A stretch of 64,000 nt of DNA from Stenopsyche tienmushanensis. Its lineage: Eukaryota; Arthropoda; Insecta; Trichoptera; Stenopsychidae. The notes beneath the pieces are model-generated. The model did not search any database. It was not told the origin of the DNA and worked only from the letters and a program-made list of their open reading frames with translations. Location of the stretch: the NCBI GenBank assembly GCA_008973525.1, contig WACJ01000080.1, positions 930,001-994,000 on the forward strand. Direction: 5' to 3'. Below are positions 27,135 to 40,205 of the stretch, piece after piece (position 1 is the stretch's first letter; each line of letters starts with the position of its first letter). The position numbers and the translations under genes are program-made.

Positions 27135-30100
27135 TTTTAAAAAAAGGCTTTTCAAATAGAAATTAATCTCAAAATAAAAACAGCAAAATTTAACTAACGT
27201 TAGGAAAATAATTTAGAAAGATGAAACTCAAAAAGCATGTTGGTAAAAAGATTTATTTTATTCTCTGAATTAGTCAACAAATCATTAAAGGATTGAAAAT
27301 CAGAATTTATTACTGATGAAAAAATATATTCGTTCGACAATCGAAATAGCAACAAAGAAATGCAAAAAAGTGCAGAATGAATTGAAGTTTTTTTTATTGA
27401 ACTAGTATAAAGTTAATTGAAAAACTATTCAAAAATATTGATCACGTCAACAGATGGTGTGTTATTTTAGATATTCTTTACGATTATCTTCTGTCGATAA
27501 AACCAAACTTAACGACAACTGAGAGGGTTTTTTTTGATAGCATAAAAATTAAACTACGGTCAAGTTTAAAAGTAAAAACGTTCAATGCACTTTTATTTTC
27601 AAAATATGTATTTTTGAAATGTAAATAAAATTCTGATCCTCTTGATTTCACTGAAACCATAAACCTCAAAATTTCACTTGATTTCACGCCTTTGTCTACG
27701 AGAAAACGCGTTGCGCAACAGAGGATGATATTAATACTTCTCGCCCTCTTTGTGTGATGGGATCAAGAACCTTTCTATTCGATGGAATAAATTAAGTTCT
27801 AATGAAGGGAACTTTGTAGAAAAATAAGATGCACCATTTGTATTTTTATATAACACCTATAAATTTGTACGGAAAAATTCCGGGCTATATTTGAATCACC
27901 CTCGTGTACATATTTGGAACCCCTAGTCATAACACATTTTTAGATTTTAAACTTCATTTTATAAAATTATTTACACCATTTGAAAATGCAGTCAATTTGA
28001 TAAGAAATAATACTGCATGTTTGAAAGTAACGCATCCCTCAATAAATTTGTAGGATTTTTTTCCTTCACTTTTCTTTATCTCTATTTGAGTTCGTTTTTT
28101 CGCAATTTCTTCAAAAAATTCCTAGAATATTATTGGTAAATGTCTTATCTTTATTGCATATAAATAAATCTAGATCTGTCTGTTTTTTATACAATCCTGC
28201 AATTAAAAATATTAGGAAGTTCATCCATTTATGTTGCCAACTTAAAAAGACGCGAGTAAATATATTATATAATAATTACTACGGTAATGGAATACGTCGC
28301 GCAAAATGTCAAAAGGTTATTACTATAGTTATTTCAATTTATAACTACTTTTAAAACGATGATATTGAACAGAGGAAGTATTTAAAAATGTAATTTACAA
28401 TTCAAAATCCTATTTAAAAAAAAAAAATGTCACTCATCGATATCTGAGTGATCTTTAATACTTACGAATTTAAATAGAAAGCATTAAAAGGAGTATCTTT
28501 TTCCTAAACTAAGCTAAATTAAAATAATTATTTTTAACAAGTTATTCATCAAAATCTTAAAGTTATCCATCTTTTGGGCCATGGTGTTAATTTATTTTTC
28601 AAATTTTATAAATTACATAAAGCGAATTTGCGTAAATCGAGTCAAATAAGTATATAAAAACCAGCTTATATTGAAAACCAATTTTCTGTGCATTAGCTTT
28701 TTTAACATAAAATCAAATTTTTATAGTGTTTTTAAATGGTAAAATATCGCCAGTCGAGCCCCGCAATACGTTCAGTATGAAATATGAAAAGTGTGATCGT
28801 AAACATTTATGAGTACCATATACGAAATTAAAATTCGGGACGCATTTAATCGACAATGCACAAATTGCATCCAACCAAACTTCCTGGTCAATTTGAATAA
28901 AAATTCAAAAATACCGCCCCATGAAGATTTTCCATAGTCGTTTACAAGATAATCCCACCGGAGCAGCACATAAAAGATATTTTATCAATTAATCGATAAT
29001 GTCGACATTGTTGCGGGGACGATTTGCGATTCGTCTTGGTGACCAAAATGTGTGCATATAAAAATTCTGTTATCTCGCGAATCTGTTTGTTATTTATAAC
29101 GTTGCATACTTCGTTTATGAAGATGTGATCAACATAAAAGTGGTCCAGTCATAAATTCAGAAAAAAATAATTACTTCATACGCGATATAGCTTCTATGGT
29201 ATAATTTCAGACGATAATATTTCAGCACAAGACCTTTTCATGTATCCTCAAGCGTAATGAGGGGCTTCAGCAGCACTTGTCCAACATCATTAAGTCTAAC
29301 GATATCTTATAATTAGATTTATATAATTAACATACTTTAATCACATCCACGTCTGCAGAAAGGCTTACATTTAGATACTGTTTGAAGGCGGGATTTATAA
29401 TCCCATTTACAAACAGCAAATTACACTAATTAATTAGGTTTTTTAGCTTTTGAGAGAACACACCAGATCAATCAACATCCGTTTTACAGGTAATGAATTT
29501 TTGAATGGAGCTACTTCAGGTGCCTAATTGTTGTTGATGTTATCTTAAAGTGTTGAAGGAAACGGAAGCACAAAGAGGATTATTTGTAATTTTTTTTGGC
29601 ATCGCCTAATGTTTTTCCATTTGCACCCGAACAACTATTATTGCTATATACTTTTGGGTGTTATCGATGAAATTATGCGTACAAACAAAATCAACTGAAC
29701 GTTAAAAATGCTAATTTAATTGGTTTCTGAAATTTTAGATTAATTTAATTAAATTCAGCCCGAAAAAAAAAAGAATAATATTTTAAGATACATTTAAAAT
29801 GGCTGAAAAATGTGATTTGCATTTAAAAAATTATTGCAAAAACAAGTAACGATTCGAATCAATGAATTTTGTTACGCAATGAATTTGATTAATCATATCT
29901 GATTTTTAGATAAATAAGAACATATGTTGTCATCTACAATGAGATCACGGATATAGCGAGCAATATCCCATTAGAAACGGAAGAAATAATTTACGAACCT
30001 TAAGAGAAATGAAAACCCAGCTTTATGTAGTCTTATTATTATCTTTATAAGCGTGCTGAGCGAGGGAACTATAAAATATCGGTTATTACGAGCAATTTTA

Positions 30101-31294
30101 GACAAAACCTCGAAGCTCGTTAAAATCTAAATCAACTATACTTTTAATAAATATTAATCTGGATAATGGCACACATGTTGATATCGTTCTATTATTTATG
30201 TTAACATTTGCTATGGGTGTGATGTATATTTATTATTTGTGGTCCAATTCTTCAGATGTTATTAAATCTTTTGATAAAACTTTCCAAATCATTTAAATAA
30301 TCCCATAATATAAGCATTTCAGCCAACTTCAAAAACTATATAATTAGTAATAAATGGATCAATATTTTTAAGTATTTAATTATAGCCGAAAGTAATAAGA
30401 TAATAAGTTCGTTAAAAATATGTATGATTGTATATGATTAAAGACCACTTATATCCACATTTCTCTAAAACAAACAAATTTTAATGAAATCGTAGCATGT
30501 GACAGCTCAATTATGCATCGAGTCTCATATTTTATCACATGTCGTTAAGTATAATATGCGGACGCATTTAGGCAAAACCTCAAGACAGACGATATTTGCA
30601 TGAATACACCGATATGCCTTAATGAATTTAAAGAGTTATAGGCCGTTTTATTTCATTTCGCTCCAATTAGTATTTTATAGCAAAACATAAAGGGGTTGAA
30701 GAGAGGCAATATCCAAAAATTGTGGAAAGTAATACGCGCACATAGAGTATCTCGAGTCATTAATTTCTAAAAATATATTCGTGTTCACAGCGGGATATTT
30801 CCTCGAAATTTTCAATTAAACGATAGGAGAACGCATAATTTTGCTAGAATTTCAGGTTTTGTTACGACTGAACTGTTGCGATGATATCGCATTATAAGAG
30901 ATATATGACCACCTTGTGTTGTGGGTTAATTGAAAGGTTGTTGGTCAATGGCCGAATCAAAGAAGATGTAACATTTCGAAGACAAATTTGAATTATACTA
31001 TACTATACCATTGTAAAATTATTAATTGTACCATAAAAATTAAGTATGTATTTAAGATCTAGTGATACGTAGGCAATTATAACCAAATATTGTATGTTAT
31101 ACAATATCCTCAAACCTTGAGAGTTTAATTCAATGTATCATGTATCATTAGTCCTTTTAACAGTGAGCTAATTTTAAATCATAAATTCAGATGATATATT
31201 CGTATAGTCCGCCACTTATCGTTCGTACAAATCCAATTATCTGTCAGGACCGCACAGCATGAAGCTTGTATATAAATAAGTAAACGAGTACACA
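27135..31294. other. Gene-free AT-rich stretch
   Basis: Chance frames only. A short TATAC tandem lies near 30995. No repeat shared with other parts of the window was recognised. Confidence 0.5.
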
Positions 31295-31457
31295 ATACAC
31301 TTGAAATCGATTAATTTGGGTTATTATTAGTCGATAAATTTGGGTTATCGATCTATACAATTATACGATGTACACAAGACCGTATCTGTGCATCTTCAAA
31401 CTCAACGTGTAAGAATGCTCTTTCTGAATTACTGGAGTTCGATCGCAAATACGCGAC
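31295..31457 (-). repeat. Dispersed repeat family R1, inverted copy
   Basis: The reverse complement matches 11745-11920 closely: shared blocks include AGAAAGAGCA, ACACGTTGAG-type sequence, TGTATAGATCG and AACCCAAATTTATCGAC. Part of the end (TTAATTTGGGTTATTATTAG / TCGATAAATTTGGGTTATC) is locally duplicated. It faces the direct copy at 32911, so the two form an inverted pair flanking the 31458-32910 core. Confidence 0.75.
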
Positions 31458-31979
31458 TGAACTCCTCGAAAGGTTAGAGGCAGTTCCGTCTTCTACTTTG
31501 TCTTAGCACTCAAAGACCCGGGTTCACGCGAAAAACGTGAAACATCTATGTAGAATTCTACACAACGTGTATATATTTTTTCTTTAGTTTTATTGAATTG
31601 AAGAATTTTAATCATTTTTAGCAGCACTTTAACCAATACCTGCCTTACTTCTGTCAGTGGCCACATGATCGCCTGAAAGTTGGCAATCTCTATAGCAGCT
31701 TAACTTCTCTCAGCATTATTGCTGGCGGTCCTCAGATGAATCATCCTGTGTGTTTCTGCCACCTTCCGTGGCAGCTCAGCTTCTTTTCGTGTACTTGTGG
31801 GACGTATTCCTGGCAGCTCTCTGGTGGCAGATTCACGGCCTGTCTAACTTTTTTATGACTGGATGACGCCATGCATATATAGGATGACTGTATGACAAGA
31901 AATATGGATGAACGAGAAGGATGGAAGACATTTATACAAGCTTTTTAGCTCCATTAAATATCGAGTCGTTGAGTTGTTC
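31458..31979. other. Left part of the core between inverted R1 copies
   Basis: GC-richer DNA containing several CTGCCA/TGGCAG boxes (around 31740-31830). Frames are broken on both strands. It is probably decayed mobile-element sequence associated with the reverse-transcriptase relic that follows. Confidence 0.4.
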
Positions 31980-32110
31980 CATGTTGTTGGATTTACCAGT
32001 TCCTCGCGGAACACAAACGATTCAAGGCATCTCTGTCGGTTTGGCTTAGGAAGTCTTTCGGATTGTCCTTGCACAGATATGGACATGACAGTGGATCACG
32101 TAGACTCATC
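31980..32110 (+). pseudogene. Probable non-LTR retrotransposon reverse-transcriptase tail relic
   Basis: In the plus-strand frame running 31908-32138, the stretch RHLCRFGLGSLSDCPC followed by TVDHV resembles the C-terminal cysteine/histidine motif of Jockey/R1-type elements (L-x-R-F-G-x-x-x-S-x-x-C-x-C ... T-x-x-H-x). The frame breaks soon after. Surrounding sequence from about 31640 to 32840 is less AT-rich than average with several broken frames, consistent with a decayed element. No other reverse-transcriptase block was recognised, so the call rests on one motif. Confidence 0.5.
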
Positions 32111-32910
32111 AGGACAATTGATTGGCATCTGGATATAATAATAGATTTGTCATTTCGGTGTAAAGCAGCTCCAGCCAGAACCGGCAATGAATCGTCCAAA
32201 TCCCTATTTCCCTGAAAATACTTGGTGCGTACTTTTTGTTTATTGCAAGTGTGTCTGCGATGACTGGTATAATTCGGTCACAGTGTGGGCACGGAGGTAC
32301 GTGGTGGGACCAAAAAAAATATCCTAGAAAAATGAGAGAAAGATTCAGCTTCATTACAATCTGCCATTTTCTGACACCAATGTTACGTAGAGTGAGGACG
32401 CCGAGAGGCAGATTTCCCGGACCACGCCCTATTCCCGTGTACACTGTAGGATATCCAAACTGTAAGTACATCCTTTCTACTATCAGGTCACGGCGAAGTC
32501 GAACGATAGGATGGAGGTAGTCGGGTACGAAGGAGACACTCTCATCTTAACTAGTATCTTTATTCAAAACGAGATGAGAGAGCTTACAACCATGAACCTG
32601 CGGGAAGAATATATCTTCTCGAAGACAAGGTTATTCAAAGACTCCCTTATATTGTTTCCTGCACCCCCCGCATTTCCTATTTTTTGTAAATATGCGAGGA
32701 AGGAGGGAAGCTATGCATATGTAAGAAGACAAAGCGATGTCGTTATTACCTTGACGTACTACATTCACAGGATGACAGAAGATGTGGTTGTTTATTTCAT
32801 CCAAAGAAAGGCAAAAAATATGTCGCTATTAATTTAGCAAATTGCATCTACACAGATTAAGCTGTTGGGGAGCATCGACATACATGTATGTCCGAATTCT
32901 CATGTCCCAA
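32111..32910. other. Right part of the core between inverted R1 copies
   Basis: Open frames of 94-120 codons exist on both strands (plus 32236-32520 and 32511-32837, minus 32471-32109), but none matches a family I recognise. A VPPCPHCDRI cysteine pair on the minus strand is suggestive of a metal-binding knuckle, but isolated. Probably the remains of a mobile element. Confidence 0.35.
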
Positions 32911-33397
32911 AAAGAGCACTCTTGCATTGAAGCTCGGAGACAGACAGAGAAAGAGAGAACTTAGCGCAGTTCGGGAGACTGAGACGGATAGCTTCCTCAC
33001 ATTCATCGCATGATTGTATAGATCGTTAAGCCCAAATTTATCGACTTATAATGATTTCGATTTCAAGTGTGTTATTTGTTTACGCAAAGAAACGACCGAA
33101 TATTGTGTGTTATCGAGAGTGTTTGTTTATTTAACTGCTTGCCGTTCTTCGCTGCGTGTTGAATGAGTCTTTGTTCAATTATCATTTCCTTCTAAAGGAG
33201 GAGCAAATGAATCGATTTTTTGTGCATTGTTTATGTAAAGAAATGACGTGGTCTTGTATTCACTATCAAGTGTTCATTTACAATTGAAGATTGTCTTACG
33301 CTGATTAGGAGCTAACAGAAAGTAATCGGCATAAAGCGATTATGACATCAACGACTTCATCGATTTTAAATTTGCTCGCTCCTCAACAGGTTAAGAG
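32911..33397 (+). repeat. Dispersed repeat family R1, direct copy with internal duplication
   Basis: It aligns with 11745-12050, sharing AAAGAGCACTCTT, TGTATAGATCGTTAA, CCCAAATTTATCGACT and GTTTATTTAACT. A unit of about 150 bp is repeated inside it: 33053-33130 resembles 33205-33285 (both carry TCGATTT, TTGTTTA, AAAGAAA and TCNAGNGTGTTNATTT-like blocks). The end at 33345-33397 (GATTTTAAATTTGCTCGCTC, then AGGTTAA) matches the end of the 11745-12882 copy. No coding frame. Confidence 0.75.
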
Positions 33398-36300
33398 CGG
33401 CTTTGCGTTGGGGATGCATCATATGGCAACGCAAAATTATTTTAAAATATGAATTAGATATTTCTACATCAACGATTATTGGGGTCTTTGGTTTTTTGCT
33501 CAGCGAAAATGACATAGAAATACGTATTGTGTTTGGATTCGTATCTCCACGATAATTTGGTTTTAATTAAATACACACTAGTCTTATCCACGACCGAAAC
33601 TCTCAAAAGGGCTAGTTCGTTATCATTGTGTCTTTGCCAGTATATTTTTTGCGTCAAGTAATGCTTTTATAATTATTATGATCAACGTTGGGGGATGATG
33701 CTCCACATTTTCGTGCGTAGTGGGCCGACGTAATGACTCAACATGAAGTCAATTTGGGTTCGTGCTGTTAGCATCGATGTGGCCAGTTAATTTATTACTG
33801 TCTAACATAATTATCGGTTGTCTCTTAAAGTAATGACTACATAAGGATATCGACGACGTAGACAATGTTTTAATTATACACGTACAGGGTGTTACACGCC
33901 TGATTGATTACGATCCTGATTATGATGCTACGAAAGGCGGGAGGATCTACTCGAAGGCAAATAACGGTGAACGTAAGAACACATCCGACAAAATTATAAT
34001 GCATGTATTACTAGAATGCTATCCTTTATATCATACTAATGTAATTTTCTGAGAAATTATCATATTTAATGCTAAAAAGTAATACACTTAAGCACCGAAG
34101 TTGATTAGACTAAAATGCACAGTATCCGCGTGCATTAATTATGTGAATGGAGTATATAAATTAAAAGCGATTATAAGCACTTGCCTGTGTTTAAAAGTAT
34201 CATCCAATGATCAAGAGTTTCAATTAATCATACTAATTAAAGTAATTTATTTAATTAGGCTTATAGTTATTTAGCTATAACAATTTGACGTACTTATGCA
34301 CGCGACCAGGGTATCATTTTTTAACCCAATAATTTATAGCGTACAAACAATATTCGTTTAACGTATATACGATGTTAGGGGTGAACACCCTGGTGAGGAT
34401 CTAGGAAGCGTTTATTTTTTTAACACGATAACAATTATTATTTTTCACCTGTCAGGGATACTCGTATATGTGGTCAAAACGCATATCGGACTGTTCAAAA
34501 TGTATTGTCGTTTTCATACTAAATGTCCGTTAAAATCATTCCTAACAAATTCAGTTAGATCAAGATACATAACTATCAGATACTTCAATAAATTTAAATG
34601 TTTTCAATCCTAAAACAAATAATCGTTTTAAATCAATTCACCACTGGATATCTTTGTCTAGGGACATATAAAAAATTTCGACAAATTTGATTCTTAACAT
34701 GTAGGGTCTATGTGTTAAATGTAACAAAAGAACCTCCTAGCCCCCAATTTTTTTTCGATCTATGTGCAAAATACTCTAAATACTGTATTTAATATATATT
34801 CATTAAAAAAATATAATCTTGCAACCAGTTTTCATTAAAATTATATGAATGATAACATTTGTTAAACATCTAAAATATTAGAAAGTCTTATTGATGAGGC
34901 AGCTGTAATTAATATTTTAGTTTAAGTTCAAAGATTACGCGCCCTTTAATCTCCCGTCTCCCGCACCAACTAATCATTCCACGTTCATATTGATTCGTTT
35001 ACGCCGTATCAAAAAATAATCCATAGGCATATATTTCCATATTTATTATTTTTTACATGAAATATACGCGTGTATTTAAAAAATTAAAATGTTGTATGCC
35101 ATATCATAATTATTTTCCATATAGCATTTTGCGGCTGTATCAAATCTTTTTATGGTGTTTGACAACAATAAATAATCTTGCGGTTGTCTATTGACGTCCA
35201 CATCAATTTAGTAGTAAATCAATTGTATCCACGACCAAAAAAATATGCGATACGATTCAATGTTTCATTGTAGCATCGTAATTTGATACTCCATTGAATA
35301 TTTATCACAATCGCATGGCGTTTTCGCGTACGTGCATAAATAACGTATTATAATAAAAACATCGATTCGATCAAGCTTTATGGTCGTTTTATTGATGATA
35401 TGCGGGTATTATTTATTTTTTTCCTAATAAAATATGATTGATATTTTATAGGTTTCCAATTGACACTTTAACGGGCGAGCATCGCGGCCGCTCCCAGAAC
35501 AAAGAGATGGCCATTTAAAAACTGGTTTTACTTTAAAAACTCCAACAAATGGCCACATTAAGGCTAATCCATCAATTAGGCCACTTTGGGGAAGGCTTCT
35601 GAATGCTAAACGCGGTCAGCTCGATCGCCTAGATAGTGGGTCCTATGAATAATGTCCATAAGTCCTGGCATATGTTTTGACTTGTCTTACATTCATTGTT
35701 TATACGAAATGAGTAACTAAGTGAAATAGGGCGGAAGAAAAAGTTAAATTTATCGCTTTTAATTATTAAAACGACAGGCTGGCTCCTAAGCCCTCCATAA
35801 AAGAGAATTATCTGTCTTGTAATCACTTACTCCGCTTCTTTCCGACATTAAAACGTTATTTTAAAGCCATAAATACTCTGAGTGGAACTATTACTTTGAT
35901 ATACACACGTTTGTTTCTGGGCAATGGTCAAGGAATTTACATGGGACTTTCGTAGACACTCGCCTATGTTCTCATATATGGGTACTTCATATTCGAGTTT
36001 TTTTTCTCGTTCATATTAACCCTTGCAGCGCAATCGATACGAGCGCTGACCGAATGTCCATCTGCCTTGCTGGAGGCATTCATCACTTATTATCCGGACC
36101 TCAATTACTACCTCAAGGATCATTCGTTTGTTTGAGCTAGCCCTGCACCTTTTTCAACAACCACTCGTTCATTACGACGTTACATCTGTTGGGAATTATT
36201 CTAAATTTGAATGCAATGCAACATTAAATTTGAAATCGTATTACGGTGGCCATAAGGCATCGTATAATGCCTACACACTAATTGCATCAATGTCATATAA

Positions 36301-36499
36301 TAATACTATATTTAATTCAAATATATTTTCTAAACTATAAATATTAATACTTCTTAATATTACTTGGGCTCAAAATGTATTTGGTATTAAAAATCGAGTA
36401 ATTTTGTACTAAAGTTACAAGCATTTTTTTAGATTTTTATTACAAATAAACAATGTTGTTAACAGCAGATTAGGTTAGATTGAAATTCAGATAACCTGG
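33398..36499. other. Gene-free stretch
   Basis: AT-rich, with no frame, RNA gene or repeat that could be supported. A modestly GC-richer patch at 35470-35640 has no recognised content. Confidence 0.5.
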
Positions 36500-36507
36500 G
36501 TTATGAA

Positions 36508-37156
36508 TAGGGAATCCAATCCCGGGATCCCAGACAGTTTTAGGTACTCATGAATCCCGGGATTAGTAAACGTAATCCCGAAAAATTCGGGATTGAAATT
36601 TTTGTCTAACAGAAATCGTACACCCTACCAGCACGATGAATGCTACTAAATCGAGACATTCCCACTGAAATCTGGATGCTTGGAAACAGTGGCGTAACTA
36701 CTAATTGGTGAGCTTGGGTGATGCCTAGGGGCAGTGTCTAATTTATGTATACATATATAGAGCACATATATATTTTTTAAATTGTTATATTAACCTTAGC
36801 CTACCGGTGATGTATTTACTACACCTCGACTTTAATAATGGAAATATCGATATGAAATATAATAGATACGAGGTTCAGAATTTTTGTATTCCTCCGTAAT
36901 ATAACTACGAATCATATCAAAGTATTATGGTATATAAGTATTCATCTGCAGCGACGGAAATAAATAATATGTCGGGAAATCGGGAATTCAAGTTTTTTTT
37001 TTATCTTAAACAAATGGACTTATTCTTAACTTTTGATCAAATTTATCAATGTAATTTTTTAAACTATTGAAAATCCCGGTCCCGGGACTCCAGGTTTGGT
37101 CTAATGCAATCTCGAAATCGCGGGATCGAAATTTTGGCTCGAGACTGGATTCCCTA
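36508..37156 (+). mobile_element. Non-autonomous hAT-like element, copy 1 (649 bp, rearranged inside)
   Basis: Inverted ends TAGGGAATCCA/TGGATTCCCTA lie within a perfect 8-bp target duplication, GTTATGAA (36500-36507 and 37157-37164). Compared with copies 2 and 3 it lacks about 165 bp of the middle (junction near 36990) and carries about 100 extra bases near 36629-36740. The extra piece contains CAGTGGCGTAACTA, a motif often seen in other transposon ends, so it may be a nested insertion remnant. No coding capacity. Confidence 0.88.
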
Positions 37157-37164
37157 GTTATGAA

Positions 37165-39659
37165 TAATCATACTTTTCATTCCTTAAAATTGAATAGCCA
37201 TGAGATGAAGCATCAATTCAAAATTAACACTTTAACTTCCGGATCCGCGATATTGCGTGATAGCAGAGTTGACGTTTTAATGCCGTTTATAATGCGTGAT
37301 TGGACTTTTATGTTATTCTGTTATCACGCGAAAATGCGGGCACAATCTGTGAAGAGTTATTGTAACCAAAGGTCGCCGTATACTCGAGCAAGTATTTTCC
37401 AGTAAAATTTGGAAAAAAAAAATCAATAACCATCCAAAATTCCCATCGAAATTCCTTCATTATACTCACCCTAGTGATTCGTTGAATGAACGATTACATG
37501 GATATTGAAGAGACTAACAGAGACTATGCAATGAATTGAAGCAACAAAATTATTTATAAGAAAATAAAAAGATGTTCAAACAGTACCAATACTATGAAGA
37601 TATGTTTTTTTTGAGTTTAAGCAATATTTTTGTAGTAAATATTATATTTTAGCGTAAATATGTCAAAATTTAATTTCTAAAGAGAAAGAAGAATAGAACA
37701 TAAATATAATATCAATATTTTATTTTTGCTCTTGTAGGTGGTTTTCCGAACAGATCATTCACGTGGTCCATTAACTGTCGGACCAAAAACAGACACCGTA
37801 AAGATTGAAGAATTGTTAGAAAATAACTGTAAATTAAGAAACTAGATGCAAGACATTCCAAAGACGATGAACCTTATCCTCAGAAATGGATAACTGGAGA
37901 CATGGGATAAAAGAGAACAATCGACTTTCTTTTTCTTGACAGTGGTGATTTCTGCTCTCTAGTGACAATATCAATAATTAATTAGAAGTGTTTATCAAAT
38001 TTAAAAATTAAAGCAAGAACATTTTTTGTTCAATTATCCAAACCATAATTATGGTGAAAGAAAAATTATACCGAAACGAATTTCAATCACCCTTATATAT
38101 AGTTCTTTGTGTTGAACTGGACTTCATCTGTAATAATAATTCCGGAAATATCCAGAAGCTTAATATTTAGTCCACACTAAAACTACGATTTAATGGTCTA
38201 TTTCAATTAGAGTCCAATTTAAATAAATTAAATTAGGCGTAATTTACGACCCCGTATTTAAAAAAAGAGATGATATAATGACAAGCGCTCGCAAGTCGCC
38301 AAGACAAATTGTTAATTATACACACGACACATAATTATAACTCGCATGAAATGGACGTATATTACGTTATTATCATCGAAGCTATTATCCCATTGGACGA
38401 ATCATTATTGATGGTCACATCTTTGACAAATTTGCAGCATTGTTAGATCGAAATATATTAGGATTTGGGTGTCTTGCTGGTCGTTTCGATGGTCGTCGAG
38501 GTCGTCGACCGTACATATAAGATTATTTATTTCAGAGATGGAACGCAGCAGTCTGGAGATATCGTGAATAAACATCATAAATAATAGAAGATATACAATC
38601 TTCGCATAATGGGAGGATCTTCTACGATATTTAATGCATGGATGGGGGCATTAATACTGAAAACATTTATTGAATCGTCTTTACGCAACAATAAATTCCT
38701 CAAACAAAAATTAATCAATCTATCAGACCGCCCCTTACGTTGGATGAAATCTTATCTTCAAATTTGATAAATGGAGACCGCTTTGTCTTCAAATTAAAGC
38801 TCGATTTAACTCCGTTTAAGCTGATTTGCATTATCGCTTAAAGCAATCGTTCTCAAACCGAACTCGAATAGTACTTGGAAAACTTCCGATATCTTAAATA
38901 CTCCAAATATCCAATCGTTTTGATTCGAGCAGATTTATTAATTATATTTACATCGAAATCTTTTATATAATAAAAAAGATTTGTAAAGCGTGTATTTATA
39001 AAAAATGAAGTCAAAATTTGCTGTCAAATGCATAATTTTGTAGAAAATTTGGACAAGCAATTCTCCTTGACCTCCGATGACATTATCGTATTGAAGATAT
39101 TCTATTTAAAAATTGCTGAAAAATAAGCGACTGATGAAGCAAAATTAGTGAAAAAACATCTGGAACAAGTATAGAGGGAAACTATAAAATTGAATTATAT
39201 TTTACTATAAAAAGCATTAAGCAAGCCCAGAAATTAGACGCACAATTGGATGTATATTTTTAAATAAAGATTTATTCACTGATTAAGCACATAATTTAAG
39301 AAAGAACTTCATTGACGCTTAGATAAATACAACGAAATTTATAAAATGTCTCATACAAAGGCAAATAGATATAAAAATGAAAAATACTGCTAAAGAATGC
39401 TTTGGAAATAAGAATAATTGTTCAAAGGAAAACACACTTTTTTAATCATTTTAGTTCATCATTCAAAATGAATTCGCATAACAAGGAAATGTATAAGAAT
39501 TTGACCTATTTATCGTGCAGTGTATTTCTTCCCAGTCATAAGATAAGCATGATTGCATATTGCATAAATGTATAAGATGTACCCATTAAGATTTTCGTTT
39601 TTTAAATGAAAGATTTGAATGCTCATATTTATTTTATTTTTAGCATATTATTATAAAAT
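37165..39659. other. Gene-free stretch between hAT copy 1 and the mariner relic
   Basis: A short GTCGTC-rich patch lies at 38473-38512. No mariner terminal repeat could be identified near the right edge. Otherwise AT-rich. Confidence 0.45.
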
Positions 39660-40205
39660 CTAATTACCATCATAATAAATAACATATCTCCATCTTTTTG
39701 GTAATATTTTAATACCTCTATCATAAAACACCACGGGCTTCGGACGAAAATATTCTAAAAGTCCCATTTTTGACCTCATCGTTTGTTTAGTATTTTTTCG
39801 CATTCAAATAATGCTGCATGGATCTAAAAAGATAGATATCCGACGGAGCGATGTCTGAATAATAAGAAAGATGTTGAAATGTCTTCAATTCAAGGCCGTT
39901 TATTTTTTCCCGCGTTATTTTCGCTGTATGAGGACAAACATCATGCTGTAAAAACGCTTGTCTTCGATGCACGAGAGAGGATCGTTTTTTATTACATTCA
40001 AATATTGCATTTATTGTTTATCCAGGTTTAAGTGTTTCAAAATGAATAATACCCTTTCAGTCTCATCAAACAGACAAAATATTATTTTTGTTGTCAGGCC
40101 GGACTTAGGGGTCGGTTTGGCTATCTGACCCTTCGATAGCCATTGATTTTTGCGTCCATAATTAATATAATATCCATAATTTTGAATAAATTCTTCACTC
40201 TGCAA
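39660..40205 (-). pseudogene. Mariner-family transposase relic, C-terminal part
   Basis: Read on the minus strand across frameshifts and stops, the order of mariner transposase motifs is intact. NYGRKNQWLSKGQIAKPTPK is followed by the INA and LVHRRQAFLQHD segment. Next comes PHTAKITREKI, then SDIAPSDIYLFRSMQHYL, and a C-terminal FYDRGIKILPKRW block ending at a TAG at 39660-39662. In the family, the D of LQHD and the last D of APSD are two of the three catalytic aspartates, separated by 34 residues. Here the spacing is one residue short, because a codon is lost after the first D. The N-terminal DNA-binding half was not found and terminal inverted repeats were not located. Mobile element coding sequence, inactive. 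Confidence 0.9.

Noticed and set aside
32109..32520. 94- and 120-codon frames on opposite strands
   Set aside because: Mutually overlapping, no family match except an isolated cysteine pair; explained by the GC-richer decayed core.
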